Source of the DNA: Nocardia yamanashiensis NBRC 100130 | Lineage (GTDB): Bacteria; Actinomycetota; Actinomycetes; Mycobacteriales; Mycobacteriaceae | Length of the DNA stretch: 64,000 nt | Direction: 5' to 3' | Assembly (NCBI RefSeq): GCF_001613325.1 | Contig: NZ_BDCD01000031.1 | Span: forward strand, 1-64,000 | Shown here: positions 7,514 to 16,428 of the stretch, piece by piece | How the letters are laid out: each line of letters opens with the position of its first letter | Position numbering within the stretch: position 1 is the first letter of the stretch | Translations under genes and position numbers: made by a program | The notes under the pieces: model-generated | Seen by the model: only the letters and a program-made list of their open reading frames with translations | What the model was told of the DNA's origin: nothing | Database searches by the model: none

Positions 7514-8604
7514 CGTGCCTCCAGCGTGGCGACCAGGTTCTGCTGCAGCGCGGGACCGGAACTGGCGTGGGCCAGTGCGCGATTCGCATTGCCATTGAAG
7601 ATTTCACGAGCGGCGAAGCCGATGCGCTCCAGCCCGGCGGCGAACATCGGATTGCCGGCCAGCGGACCGCCGGACGGGTTGATCCGGGTGTTCCCGTTCA
7701 GCCCGATGGCGTCCTTGAGGATGAGCTCCTCGTGCGAGAACTGCGCGTGCAGCTCGGCGACATCGAAATCGGCTGCCGCGCCGTTCAATACGGCCTTGGT
7801 GGCGCGCGAGGTCGAGTCCGAGATCGTCAGGTCGCGAGCGCCCAGGATCGGGGTGTCGATGTAGTGCGCCATCCCGGTCAGCCAGGCCGGACGCTCGACG
7901 AGCTCGCGGGCCTTGTCTCCCACGGCCAGCACGATCGCGGCCGCGCCGTCGGTGATGGGGGCGATGTCGTGCGCCCGGAACGGGTTCGCGACATAGTCCG
8001 CGGCCAGGAGCTTTTCGACATCGATGCCATTGCCGCGTGCCGCGACCGCGGCCATATCGGCCTCGGTCCACTTGCCCGCGTCCAGGCCCGCGCGGGCCTG
8101 CAGCCCGGCCATCGACACCGAGTCCGGTCCCAGCGGCGCGACCAGGTACGGGTCGGTCTGCAGGGTCAGGACCTGGCGCAGGGTGCCGGCCGACGCCTTG
8201 CCGAAGCCGTAGACCAGCGCCGTCTCCGCTTGTCCGGAGCGGAGTTTCACCCACGCCTCGTACAGCGCCCAGGCCGCGTCCATCTCGACGTGCGACTCGT
8301 TGATCGGCGGCACCGCGCCGATCGAGTCGATCGCCGAGATGAACGAGAAAGCGCGTCCGGCAAGGTAATCCGACGATCCCGAGCACCAGAAGTCGATGTC
8401 GGCCACGCCGATGCCGAGCTTGTCGTACAGCTCGTGGAAGCAGGGCGCGAGCATCTCCACGCCATTGGTGGTGCCGAAGGTCTCCGGCACGTGCGGCGCG
8501 TGGGCGAAGCCCACCACCGCGATATCGCTCGAGTTGTTGTTGCGCCCGCCCGAGCCCCGGCCGCCGCCCCCGGCGGAATCGCTTCGCGATGCAGTGTCAG
8601 TCAT
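7510..8604 (-). CDS. ltp4: Ltp4-like SCPx-type thiolase/aldolase
   Basis: 364-residue thiolase-fold protein resembling Rv3522 (Ltp4). A Gly/Ser/Asn-rich N-terminal extension (about residues 8-25) precedes the domain starting DIAVVGFAHAPHVP. Visible segments include AAWALYEAWVKLRSG, APITDGAAAIVLAVGD and NPSGGPLAGNP. Like Ltp3 it lacks the normal thiolase nucleophile context, as expected for retro-aldolases of the Ltp group. It sits between the OB-fold gene (12 bp upstream) and ltp3 (ATGA overlap), so the three products may form one complex, by analogy with Ltp2-ChsH2. Role in branched sterol side-chain cleavage is inferred from homologues. Confidence 0.83.
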   Translation of the reverse strand: MTDTASRSDSAGGGGRGSGGRNNNSSDIAVVGFAHAPHVPETFGTTNGVEMLAPCFHELYDKLGIGVADIDFWCSGSSDYLAGRAFSFISAIDSIGAVPPINESHVEMDAAWALYEAWVKLRSGQAETALVYGFGKASAGTLRQVLTLQTDPYLVAPLGPDSVSMAGLQARAGLDAGKWTEADMAAVAARGNGIDVEKLLAADYVANPFRAHDIAPITDGAAAIVLAVGDKARELVERPAWLTGMAHYIDTPILGARDLTISDSTSRATKAVLNGAAADFDVAELHAQFSHEELILKDAIGLNGNTRINPSGGPLAGNPMFAAGLERIGFAAREIFNGNANRALAHASSGPALQQNLVATLEAR

Positions 8605-8616
8605 TTCAGCGCCTCT

Positions 8617-9579
8617 CTACAGGTGGTGCGCGAACGAGTCGTAGTCGGCGTCGGGCTCGCCGGTGGGCTTGAAGTGGTCGATGTTGGCCATCGACAGACC
8701 CCATTCCTCGCGCGGCTTCCACACGGCCTCGACCCGCATGCCCATGCGCACCTCGCTGGCGTCCAGACCCAGCACCAGGTGCAGGAACGGGATGTCCGCG
8801 CCGTCGAGCAGGATGTACGCGGCCACGTACGGGGGCTTGAGGCGCTGACCCATGAACGGCACGTTCACGATGCAGAAGGTGGTCACGATGCCCTTGTCGG
8901 ACACCTCGACGTAGTCGTCGGTCGGCGAGCCGTCGCGCGGATCGGCGCCGCGCGGCGGGAAGTACACCTTGCCGTCCATCCGGGCGCGCGCGCCCAGCAG
9001 GCGGCCCTCCATGATGGCCTTGAGGAATTCGCCTTCCTGCGGCGCGGCGGTGTGCTTGAACGACAGGTCGACCGGGGTGATGATGCCGGTCACCGGCTCG
9101 CCCGCGTCGGACGGCGCGGGCGCGGCCGAGGTCTCGCCCGGCTCGAACGCGACGATGTCGTGGATGTCGCCGGTGCGCTCGCCCGCCCAGCGCGCCCGCA
9201 CCCGCAGGCCGGTGGCGATATCGGCCGGCGAGGCCACGTCCACGGCGTGCAGCAGCGCGGTGTCCGCGCCGTCGAGCTTGATCAGCGCGTAGGCGAAAGG
9301 CCGGTCGAACGGCTGGTTCGGCAGCGGTTCGGCCACCCAGGACCAGGACTGCACGGTGCCGACGTCGGAGACGTCGACGAATTCCGTCAGCGGTTCCGCG
9401 GTTTTCGGATCGAATTCGGCCGGCGGCACGATCACCCGCCCATCCGAGCCCTTGACGCCGATTACCCGACCGGAGCGCAGCCCGGTGAGGAAGCGACCGA
9501 TCGTCGGGCCGGTGGAACGGGTGTAATCGAACTGCATCCGCAGCGGCGCGGACAGTACTTCGGTATTCCCCAGAGTCAC
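8617..9579 (-). CDS. Tandem OB-fold (DUF35-type) partner of Ltp proteins, Rv3521-like
   Basis: 320-residue protein with two similar halves. Each carries the pattern of a short helical zinc-ribbon-like lead (TIGRFLTGLRSGRVIG; GEFLKAIMEGRLLGAR) followed by an OB fold ending in a conserved segment (TGLRVRARWAGE; MGMRVEAVWKP). DUF35 OB folds bind Ltp-type thiolases or aldolases and complete their active sites, so this is probably the accessory subunit of Ltp3 and/or Ltp4. GTG 9579 is preferred over an upstream ATG at 9615 because the longer form would translate through the KstR operator at 9589-9602; the resulting 5' leader is very short. Confidence 0.8.
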   Translation of the reverse strand: MTLGNTEVLSAPLRMQFDYTRSTGPTIGRFLTGLRSGRVIGVKGSDGRVIVPPAEFDPKTAEPLTEFVDVSDVGTVQSWSWVAEPLPNQPFDRPFAYALIKLDGADTALLHAVDVASPADIATGLRVRARWAGERTGDIHDIVAFEPGETSAAPAPSDAGEPVTGIITPVDLSFKHTAAPQEGEFLKAIMEGRLLGARARMDGKVYFPPRGADPRDGSPTDDYVEVSDKGIVTTFCIVNVPFMGQRLKPPYVAAYILLDGADIPFLHLVLGLDASEVRMGMRVEAVWKPREEWGLSMANIDHFKPTGEPDADYDSFAHHL

Positions 9580-9588
9580 GCGATCGAG

Positions 9589-9602
9589 TAGAACAGGTTC
9601 TA
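9589..9602. promoter_or_regulatory. KstR box, perfectly palindromic
   Basis: TAGAACAGGTTCTA matches TnnAACnnGTTnnA at all fixed positions. It lies 9 nt before the GTG start of the minus-strand ltp operon and 104 nt before the plus-strand oxidoreductase gene, so one operator probably serves both. Confidence 0.85.
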
Positions 9603-9706
9603 AAGATGGTGGCAAGAGTCACCACTGCGCGAGTGCCTGGAACCCGCAACTCCCGAGGTGGGGGAGTGGGCGCCCGGCCCCCGCTCGACGGACGGAAGGA
9701 CACCGC

Positions 9707-10744
9707 ATGCGTTTCGGTTTGCAACTCGGATATTGGGGTGCGCAACCGCCCGCCGATACCCGCGAACTGGTACTGGCCGCCGAAGAGGTCGGCTTCGACG
9801 CCGTGTTCACCGCCGAATCGTGGGGCTCGGACGCCTTCACCCCGCTGGCCTGGTACGGCTCGGACACCTCGCGGGTGCGGCTCGGCACCTCGGTGGTGCA
9901 GATGTCGGCGCGCACGCCCACCGGCACCGCCATGGCCGCGCTGACCCTCGACCATCTCAGCGGCGGGCGGCACATTCTCGGGCTCGGCGTCTCCGGTCCG
10001 CAGGTGGTGGAGGGCTGGTACGGGCAGCCGTTCGCCAAGCCGCTGGCCCGCACCCGCGAATACGTCTCGATCGTGCGCCAGGTGCTGGCCCGCGAGGGCA
10101 AGGTGACCAGCGCCGGACCGCATTTCCCGCTGCCCTACAACGGTTCCGGCGCGACCGGGCTGGGCAAGCCGCTCAAGCCGATCACCCATCCGCTGCGCGC
10201 CGATCTGCCCATCTGGCTGGGCGCGGAAGGCCCGAAGAATGTGGCGCTGACCGCCGAGATCGCCGACGGCTGGCTGGCGATCTACTACACCCCGCGCCTG
10301 GCCGACATGTACAACGAATGGCTCGACGAGGGCTTCGCGAAGCCGGGCGCGCGGCGCACCCGCGAGGACTTCGAGATCGCGGCGACCGCGCAGGTCATCC
10401 TGACCGACGACCCCAAGGCGGAGCTGGATCGGCTGCGCCCGTTCAGCGCCCTGTACATCGGCGGTATGGGCGCGGAGGAATTGAATTTCCACGCCCAGGT
10501 CTACCGGCGCATGGGCTACGGCGATGCGGTCGACGAGATCACGGCCAAGTTCCGGGCCGGTCAGAAGGAAGCCGCGGCGGCCGCCGTGCCGGACGAGCTG
10601 ATCCTCGACACCACCATCATCGGCGATGAGGCGCACGTGCGTGAGCAGCTGAAAGTCTGGGAGAAGGCGGGCGTGACCGAGCTGCTGGTGGGCGTCCGGA
10701 ACGTGGCGCAGTTCGAACAGTTCCGGCCGCTGATCGAGTCGTAG
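9707..10744 (+). CDS. LLM-class F420-dependent oxidoreductase, Rv3520c-like
   Basis: 345-residue luciferase-like monooxygenase-fold protein: MRFGLQLGYWG at the N-terminus, FTAESWGSDAF, SARTPTGTAMAALTLDHLSGGRH at the cofactor-binding region, and a C-terminal VTELLVGVRNV strand. It resembles Rv3520c, which sits next to the ltp3/ltp4 genes in M. tuberculosis. Family members use F420 or FMNH2; F420 is likely. GGAAGGA precedes ATG 9707. The gene is divergent from the ltp operon and shares its KstR box, so it is probably induced by sterols. Its redox substrate is unknown. The stop codon TAG is embedded in the next KstR box. Confidence 0.87.
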   Translation: MRFGLQLGYWGAQPPADTRELVLAAEEVGFDAVFTAESWGSDAFTPLAWYGSDTSRVRLGTSVVQMSARTPTGTAMAALTLDHLSGGRHILGLGVSGPQVVEGWYGQPFAKPLARTREYVSIVRQVLAREGKVTSAGPHFPLPYNGSGATGLGKPLKPITHPLRADLPIWLGAEGPKNVALTAEIADGWLAIYYTPRLADMYNEWLDEGFAKPGARRTREDFEIAATAQVILTDDPKAELDRLRPFSALYIGGMGAEELNFHAQVYRRMGYGDAVDEITAKFRAGQKEAAAAAVPDELILDTTIIGDEAHVREQLKVWEKAGVTELLVGVRNVAQFEQFRPLIES

Positions 10745-10755
10745 AACTTGTTCTA
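10742..10755. promoter_or_regulatory. KstR box overlapping a stop codon
   Basis: TAGAACTTGTTCTA is an exact TnnAACnnGTTnnA match. Its first three bases are the TAG stop codon of the oxidoreductase gene, and its last two bases begin a TAAAAT hexamer (10754-10759) that could be a -10 element. Confidence 0.82.
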
Positions 10756-10800
10756 AAATTCCGCCCGCGCGATACGCCTGTGCGGCTGGTGTGGGAAGGG

Positions 10801-10829
10801 CGCGTCCCGGTTGGCGGGGCGCGTTCTTT
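10801..10829 (+). terminator. Intrinsic terminator between the oxidoreductase gene and fadD19
   Basis: 9-bp stem with one G-T pair (10801-10809 and 10815-10823), 5-nt loop, followed by TTCTTT. It can end transcripts of the oxidoreductase gene and also any transcript starting at the TAAAAT element of the KstR box at 10742. Confidence 0.65.
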
Positions 10830-10923
10830 CGCGGCTGTTCCAATTTCGCGTAAGTCGCCGTAATCTGTGGCGGGGGACACATCCGGTCGATCGACCAAGA
10901 AGAATTTGTGGCTTGTCACACAC

Positions 10924-10937
10924 AAGAACACGTTCTA
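10924..10937. promoter_or_regulatory. KstR-like box at the fadD19 start
   Basis: AAGAACACGTTCTA matches the consensus except for the first base. Its terminal TA begins TATTTT (10936-10941), which lies 6 nt before the GTG start of fadD19 and looks like the -10 element of a leaderless transcript. Confidence 0.75.
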
Positions 10938-10947
10938 TTTTGATCCT

Positions 10948-12597
<1,650 letters not shown>

Positions 12598-12650
12598 GTC
12601 CGGACGCTCGCGCGGGTAGGTACGCGCGAACGCACGGGGCTCGTGTGAAT

Positions 12651-12690
12651 CTTGTGCCCGCCTGTTGCGAAACAGGCGGGCACAAGGCTT
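12651..12690 (+). terminator. Terminator of fadD19
   Basis: Perfect 16-bp inverted repeat (12651-12666 and 12671-12686) closed by the tetraloop GCGA, followed by GCTTTT. Confidence 0.82.
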
Positions 12691-12736
12691 TTCGGAGTAC
12701 TGATTCTTGTCGGTGGGGTGTGGAAGAGTGTTCGGC

Positions 12737-13732
12737 ATGAGCGACAAGACCGGCTCCGCCACCATTACCGACGAGGTACTGCGGTCCTTCGAGGGACACC
12801 GGCGTGAGCTGTGCGCTTACGCCTACCGCATGCTCGGCTCCTCCTTCGAGGCCGAGGACGCGGTGCAGGAGACCTTCACCCGGGCCTGGAAGTCCTACGA
12901 CTCCTTCGAGGGCCGGTCCAGCATCCGGTCCTGGCTGTACAAGATCGCCACCAATGTCTGTCTGGACATGCTGGACGGTCCGCAGCGCAGAGCCAGACCC
13001 ATGGACCTGAACGGTCCCTCCACGCCCGACTCGCAGCTCCCGGCCCCGGAACCGGATTACGTTTGGGTGGAGCCGATTCCGAACGCCCTGGCCTACGGCG
13101 CCGACCCGGCCGATGCCGCCAGCGCCAAGGACACGCTCCGGCTGGCCTTCGTGGCCGCCGTGCAGCATCTGCCCGCCAGCCAGCGCGCCATCCTCATCAT
13201 GCGCGAGGTGCTGCGCTTCTCGGCCAGCGAAACCGCCGAGATGCTGAGTGTTTCCCCGGCCTCGGTGAACAGCGCCCTGCAGCGCGCCCGCGCCACCATG
13301 TCCAAAGTCCAGGAGGTGTCCACGGTTTCGGACACCTACGACGAAACCAACGCCGAGCAGCGCAAACTCGTCGACGGCTTCGTCAAGGCCTTCGAGGCCT
13401 ACGACATGGGCACCCTCACCGAACTGCTGAAAGCCGATGTGGCGCTGTCCATGCCGCCCTTCGCCCTCTGGATCTCCGGTCCGGAGAATGTTGCCGCGTT
13501 CATGCTGGGAACGGGTTCGGCCTGCCGGGATTCGCGTATGGTTCCTGTCGGCGCCAACGGGATGGCGGCCTTCGCCCACTACAAGCCCAGCGCGGACGAG
13601 CCGGGCGTGTACATCCCGTGGTCCATCACCGTGCTCGAGCTGGACGGCGACCGGATCTCCGGTCTCAACTTCTTCCTCGACACGGAGAAGCTGTTCCCGC
13701 TCTTCGGCCTCGCGCCGGAGCTGCGCGACTAG
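12737..13732 (+). CDS. ECF sigma factor with C-terminal SnoaL-like domain, SigG-type
   Basis: 331-residue protein. Region 2 is visible as AYAYRMLGSSFEAEDAVQ with SSIRSWLYKIATNVCLD, and region 4 as LPASQRAILIMREVLRFSASETAEML with the recognition helix SVSPASVNSALQRAR. The last ~120 residues form an NTF2/SnoaL-like domain (LVDGFVKAFEAYDMGTLTELL onward), as in SigG and SigJ of mycobacteria, where the tail modulates activity in place of a classical anti-sigma factor. No anti-sigma gene is adjacent. ATG 12737 is supported by GGAAGAG 8 nt upstream. Closest remembered relative is SigG, but SigJ/ECF41-type members are alternatives. Confidence 0.85.
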   Translation: MSDKTGSATITDEVLRSFEGHRRELCAYAYRMLGSSFEAEDAVQETFTRAWKSYDSFEGRSSIRSWLYKIATNVCLDMLDGPQRRARPMDLNGPSTPDSQLPAPEPDYVWVEPIPNALAYGADPADAASAKDTLRLAFVAAVQHLPASQRAILIMREVLRFSASETAEMLSVSPASVNSALQRARATMSKVQEVSTVSDTYDETNAEQRKLVDGFVKAFEAYDMGTLTELLKADVALSMPPFALWISGPENVAAFMLGTGSACRDSRMVPVGANGMAAFAHYKPSADEPGVYIPWSITVLELDGDRISGLNFFLDTEKLFPLFGLAPELRD

Positions 13733-13794
13733 ACCAGGTCGCCGCGCAAGGTGGATGCGCCGGGGTGGTACCGGCGCAGCGCGTCGACGTGCCT

Positions 13795-13835
13795 GAACGG
13801 CCCGCGGGTGAAAACCCCGCGGGCCGTTCGAGTTT
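13795..13835. terminator. Terminator between the sigma-factor and VOC genes
   Basis: 14-bp perfect stem (13795-13808 and 13816-13829) with loop TGAAAAC, followed by GAGTTT. It lies between convergent genes and can serve both. Confidence 0.75.
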
Positions 13836-13862
13836 CCGGCGCGGGGCGGTGCGATGCGGTGG

Positions 13863-14276
13863 TCAGGCGGGATAGGCCATGTAGAAGGGCTCCCACTGGT
13901 GGCCGTCGGGGTCGAGGAAGGTGCGGCCGTGCATGCCGACCTGTTCCTCCTGGATTCGCTTCTCGGCGTTCACCTCCTCCGAACCGCCGGCCCGGACCGC
14001 CGCGCCGGCCAGTTCGTCCACCTCGTTCGCGCTGCCCAGGGCCAGCGCGTAGAAGCCGTTGGTGGTGCCGGTGGTGTCGCCGATCGGGCGGGAGCCGAAG
14101 GTGGTGAAGAAGTCCTTGGTCAGCAGCATGAGGCAGATATTGTCGTCCACCACGATGCAGGCGGCATTGCCGTCGGTGAAGTCCTGGTTCACCTGCCAGC
14201 CCAGCGACTCGTAGAAGGTCTTGGAGCGCTCCAGATCGGAGACCGGGAGATTGATGAAGATCATTTTGCTGGCCAT
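13863..14276 (-). CDS. VOC-family (glyoxalase-like) protein
   Basis: 137-residue protein with two beta-alpha-beta-beta-beta units of the vicinal-oxygen-chelate fold. The first starts FINLPVSDLERSKTFYESLGW and the second contains FYALALGSANEVDELAGAAVRAGG, with the typical closing segment FLDPDGHQWEPFY carrying the metal-ligand glutamate. Members include glyoxalases, dioxygenases and drug-binding proteins; the substrate is not evident. AAGGACGAGG precedes ATG 14276. It is convergent with the sigma-factor gene and has no obvious partner. Confidence 0.82.
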   Translation of the reverse strand: MASKMIFINLPVSDLERSKTFYESLGWQVNQDFTDGNAACIVVDDNICLMLLTKDFFTTFGSRPIGDTTGTTNGFYALALGSANEVDELAGAAVRAGGSEEVNAEKRIQEEQVGMHGRTFLDPDGHQWEPFYMAYPA

Positions 14277-14452
14277 CGCGCCTCGTCCTTCCATTCGCGA
14301 ACCCATCGCGTCTGCATTGCTGTCCTAGAGGGGACGGGGCGGCCCGGGAAAACTCATCGGTGGGCCTGCCGGGGACCGGTGACACCTCATTTGGTGATCG
14401 GGAAGTCGGCGGCGGGTCCGGCGTGACAGAGTGGGCGGACAGGAGGTGCCCG

Positions 14453-15649
14453 ATGAAGTACAGCTACCTGGTCGCCCTCACCGGAAGCGGCGGCACCGTG
14501 CCGCCGGAACTCGGGGTGGTCCGCCGGCTGGTGGAACGCGGCCATCGGGTGACCGTGCTCGCCGAGGAATCCATGACCGCCGAGGTGGCCGCGACCGGCG
14601 CCCGGCTGCGACCCCGGGCCGGGATCGGCTACGCCCGCGATACCGCCGACGAAATCGATTCCGACCGACCGGATTTCGTGCTGACCTCGTTCTTCGCCTT
14701 CGGCGCCATGGTCGCCGCGCAGGCCTGCGGGGTGCCGTTCGTGGTGCTCATGCCCGGCATCTATCCGCTACCGCTGGAGGGCGCGCCGCCGCCGGGCTCC
14801 GGGTTCGGACCGGCCGCCGGACCGCTGGCCCGGCTACGCGACCGGGTGGTGGGGACCATGGTGCAGCGCCGCTGGGATCAGGAACTGCTACCCCAGCTCA
14901 ATGCGCTACGGGCCGGGTTCGGGCTGGAAAGGCTGGCGCACTACCAGGATCAGGCGCAACTCGCGCACAAGCAGCTCGTATTGTCCAGCGCCGCCTTCGA
15001 TTTCCCGGGGGAGCAGCCGGACGGGGTGCGCTGGGCCGGGCCGGTGCTCGACGATCCGCACTGGACCCGGGAAACGGAATGGACGGTGCCGGACGGCGGC
15101 AAACCGCTCGTGCTGGTCGCGCTGTCCACCACCGACCAGCGGCAAACCGATTGCCTGCAGCGGATAATCGACGCGCTCGCCCTGCTACCCGTGCAGGGCG
15201 TGGTGACCACCGGCCCCGCCGTCGACCCCGCCGAGCTGCACGCCGCCCCGAACGTCACCGTCCTCGCGGCCGCTCCCCATCAGCGCATCATGCGCCACGC
15301 CAGCCTGGTCGTCACCCACGGCGGCCACGGCACCCTGATGAAGGCCTTCGCCGCCGATCTGCCGGTCGTCATCCTCCCGCACGGCCGCGATCACGCCGAC
15401 AATGCCGCCCGGGTGCACGCCCGCAAGGCCGGAATCACCCTGCCCCGCACCGCATCCCCGGAACGCATCGCCCGCGCCGTGCGCCGGGTGCTGCGCAGTC
15501 GCACCCACTACCGCGCCGCCGCGGCCCTCGGTCACGAGATTCGCCGCGACGTGCTCGGCGACCGCCTGCTGCGGGAACTCGAACCCGCCCCCGATCACCC
15601 CGACCCGGTCCATGATCGCGCGCTGTCCGCACGCGAGATCGACTCCTGA
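14453..15649 (+). CDS. GT1-family glycosyltransferase (UGT/MGT type)
   Basis: 398-residue glycosyltransferase of the GT-B, MGT/UGT group: N-terminal GSGGTVPPELGVVRRLVERGH acceptor-domain start, and the C-terminal donor-binding signature with LVVTHGGHGTLMKAFAADLP followed by ILPHGRDHADNAARV. Such enzymes transfer sugars from nucleotide donors to lipids, macrolides or phenols. ATG 14453 has a strong AGGAGGT site 6 nt upstream; longer in-frame starts lack one. It ends 18 nt before the DinB-like gene. The acceptor is unknown, and nearby sterol genes do not prove sterol glycosylation. Confidence 0.82.
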   Translation: MKYSYLVALTGSGGTVPPELGVVRRLVERGHRVTVLAEESMTAEVAATGARLRPRAGIGYARDTADEIDSDRPDFVLTSFFAFGAMVAAQACGVPFVVLMPGIYPLPLEGAPPPGSGFGPAAGPLARLRDRVVGTMVQRRWDQELLPQLNALRAGFGLERLAHYQDQAQLAHKQLVLSSAAFDFPGEQPDGVRWAGPVLDDPHWTRETEWTVPDGGKPLVLVALSTTDQRQTDCLQRIIDALALLPVQGVVTTGPAVDPAELHAAPNVTVLAAAPHQRIMRHASLVVTHGGHGTLMKAFAADLPVVILPHGRDHADNAARVHARKAGITLPRTASPERIARAVRRVLRSRTHYRAAAALGHEIRRDVLGDRLLRELEPAPDHPDPVHDRALSAREIDS

Positions 15650-15654
15650 GCGGT

Positions 15655-15660
15655 TACCGT
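15655..15660 (+). promoter_or_regulatory. -10-like hexamer TACCGT before a probable leaderless start
   Basis: TACCGT fits TANNNT and lies 7 nt before ATG 15668, favouring that start over the GTG at 15659. Confidence 0.5.
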
Positions 15661-15667
15661 GACCCAC

Positions 15668-16363
15668 ATGGATTTCCTGGCGGTACTCCGCGACAAGCTG
15701 ACCGCTTTCGGCGAACTCATCACCCCCGGCGTCGCCTTGTCCGCGCCGGTGACCTCCTGCGGTGACTGGACCTTCTACGACCTGGTCGACCATGTCGGCC
15801 AAGGCAATATGTGGGTGGTGACGGCGGTCGCCGAGGGCCGCGGCGACTATCAGGGCGAGCCCGCGCCCAAGGATCCGGCCGAGCTGCGCGCCTGGTTCGA
15901 CGCCACCTCCGACGCCATCGTGACTGCGCTGTCCGTGGATCCGGAGACCCCGGCCTGGACGTTCACCCGGCAGCTGCCGCGCACCGTCGGGTTCTGGCGG
16001 CGGCGCCGGGCGCAGGAGACGCTCATGCATCTGTGGGACGGGCAGAACGCGCTCGGCTATCCGTACCCGTTCGACGTGGACCTGGCCGCGGACGGCATCA
16101 CCGAGGTGTTCGAGCTGTTCGCGCCGCGCATGATCCAGCGCGGCCTGGCCACCGAACCCGAAGTGGCGCTGCGGGTCCGGGCCACCGACACCGGGCCGGG
16201 CTGGACCTACGGGCCGGGCGAGCCGGTCGCGGAGATCGCCGGGACCGCGTCGGATCTGCTGCTCGCGCTCTGGGCGCGCAAGCCCGCGACCGATCCGACG
16301 CTGTCCTGGGAAGGCGATCGGGCCGCGGGGGAGCGGGTGCTGGCCGGGCCGCTGGTGCCGTAG
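15668..16363 (+). CDS. Mycothiol-dependent maleylpyruvate isomerase-type (DinB-like) protein
   Basis: 231-residue protein of the actinobacterial TIGR03083/MDMPI_N type. An N-terminal four-helix DinB-like bundle contains DWTFYDLVDHVGQGNMWVV and the metal-ligand region AQETLMHLWDGQNALG, whose histidine pairs with that in LVDHVG. The C-terminal ~80 residues form the small domain usual in this family, ending in a helix that includes DLLLALWAR. Family members are mycothiol-dependent isomerases or S-transferases, though most are uncharacterised. The start at ATG 15668 rather than GTG 15659 rests on the -10-like TACCGT 7 nt upstream. Confidence 0.75.
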   Translation: MDFLAVLRDKLTAFGELITPGVALSAPVTSCGDWTFYDLVDHVGQGNMWVVTAVAEGRGDYQGEPAPKDPAELRAWFDATSDAIVTALSVDPETPAWTFTRQLPRTVGFWRRRRAQETLMHLWDGQNALGYPYPFDVDLAADGITEVFELFAPRMIQRGLATEPEVALRVRATDTGPGWTYGPGEPVAEIAGTASDLLLALWARKPATDPTLSWEGDRAAGERVLAGPLVP

Positions 16364-16383
16364 CGCGCCGCTCGAAAAGCGAA

Positions 16384-16414
16384 GCGGCGGTGACACCTGA
16401 AGTGTCACCGCCGC
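16384..16414. terminator. Bidirectional terminator between the DinB-like gene and fadE27
   Basis: 13-bp perfect stem (16384-16396 and 16402-16414) with loop CTGAA. On the minus strand it is followed by TTCGCTTTTC, so it mainly suits the fadE26-fadE27 transcript. Confidence 0.72.
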
Positions 16415-16428
16415 GGCCGGGTCCGGAA

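Noticed and set aside
7507..9591. Plus-strand open frame of about 690 codons across ltp4 and the OB-fold gene
   Set aside because: Antisense to an operon with ATGA overlaps and family motifs; Arg/Gly-rich composition without a domain.
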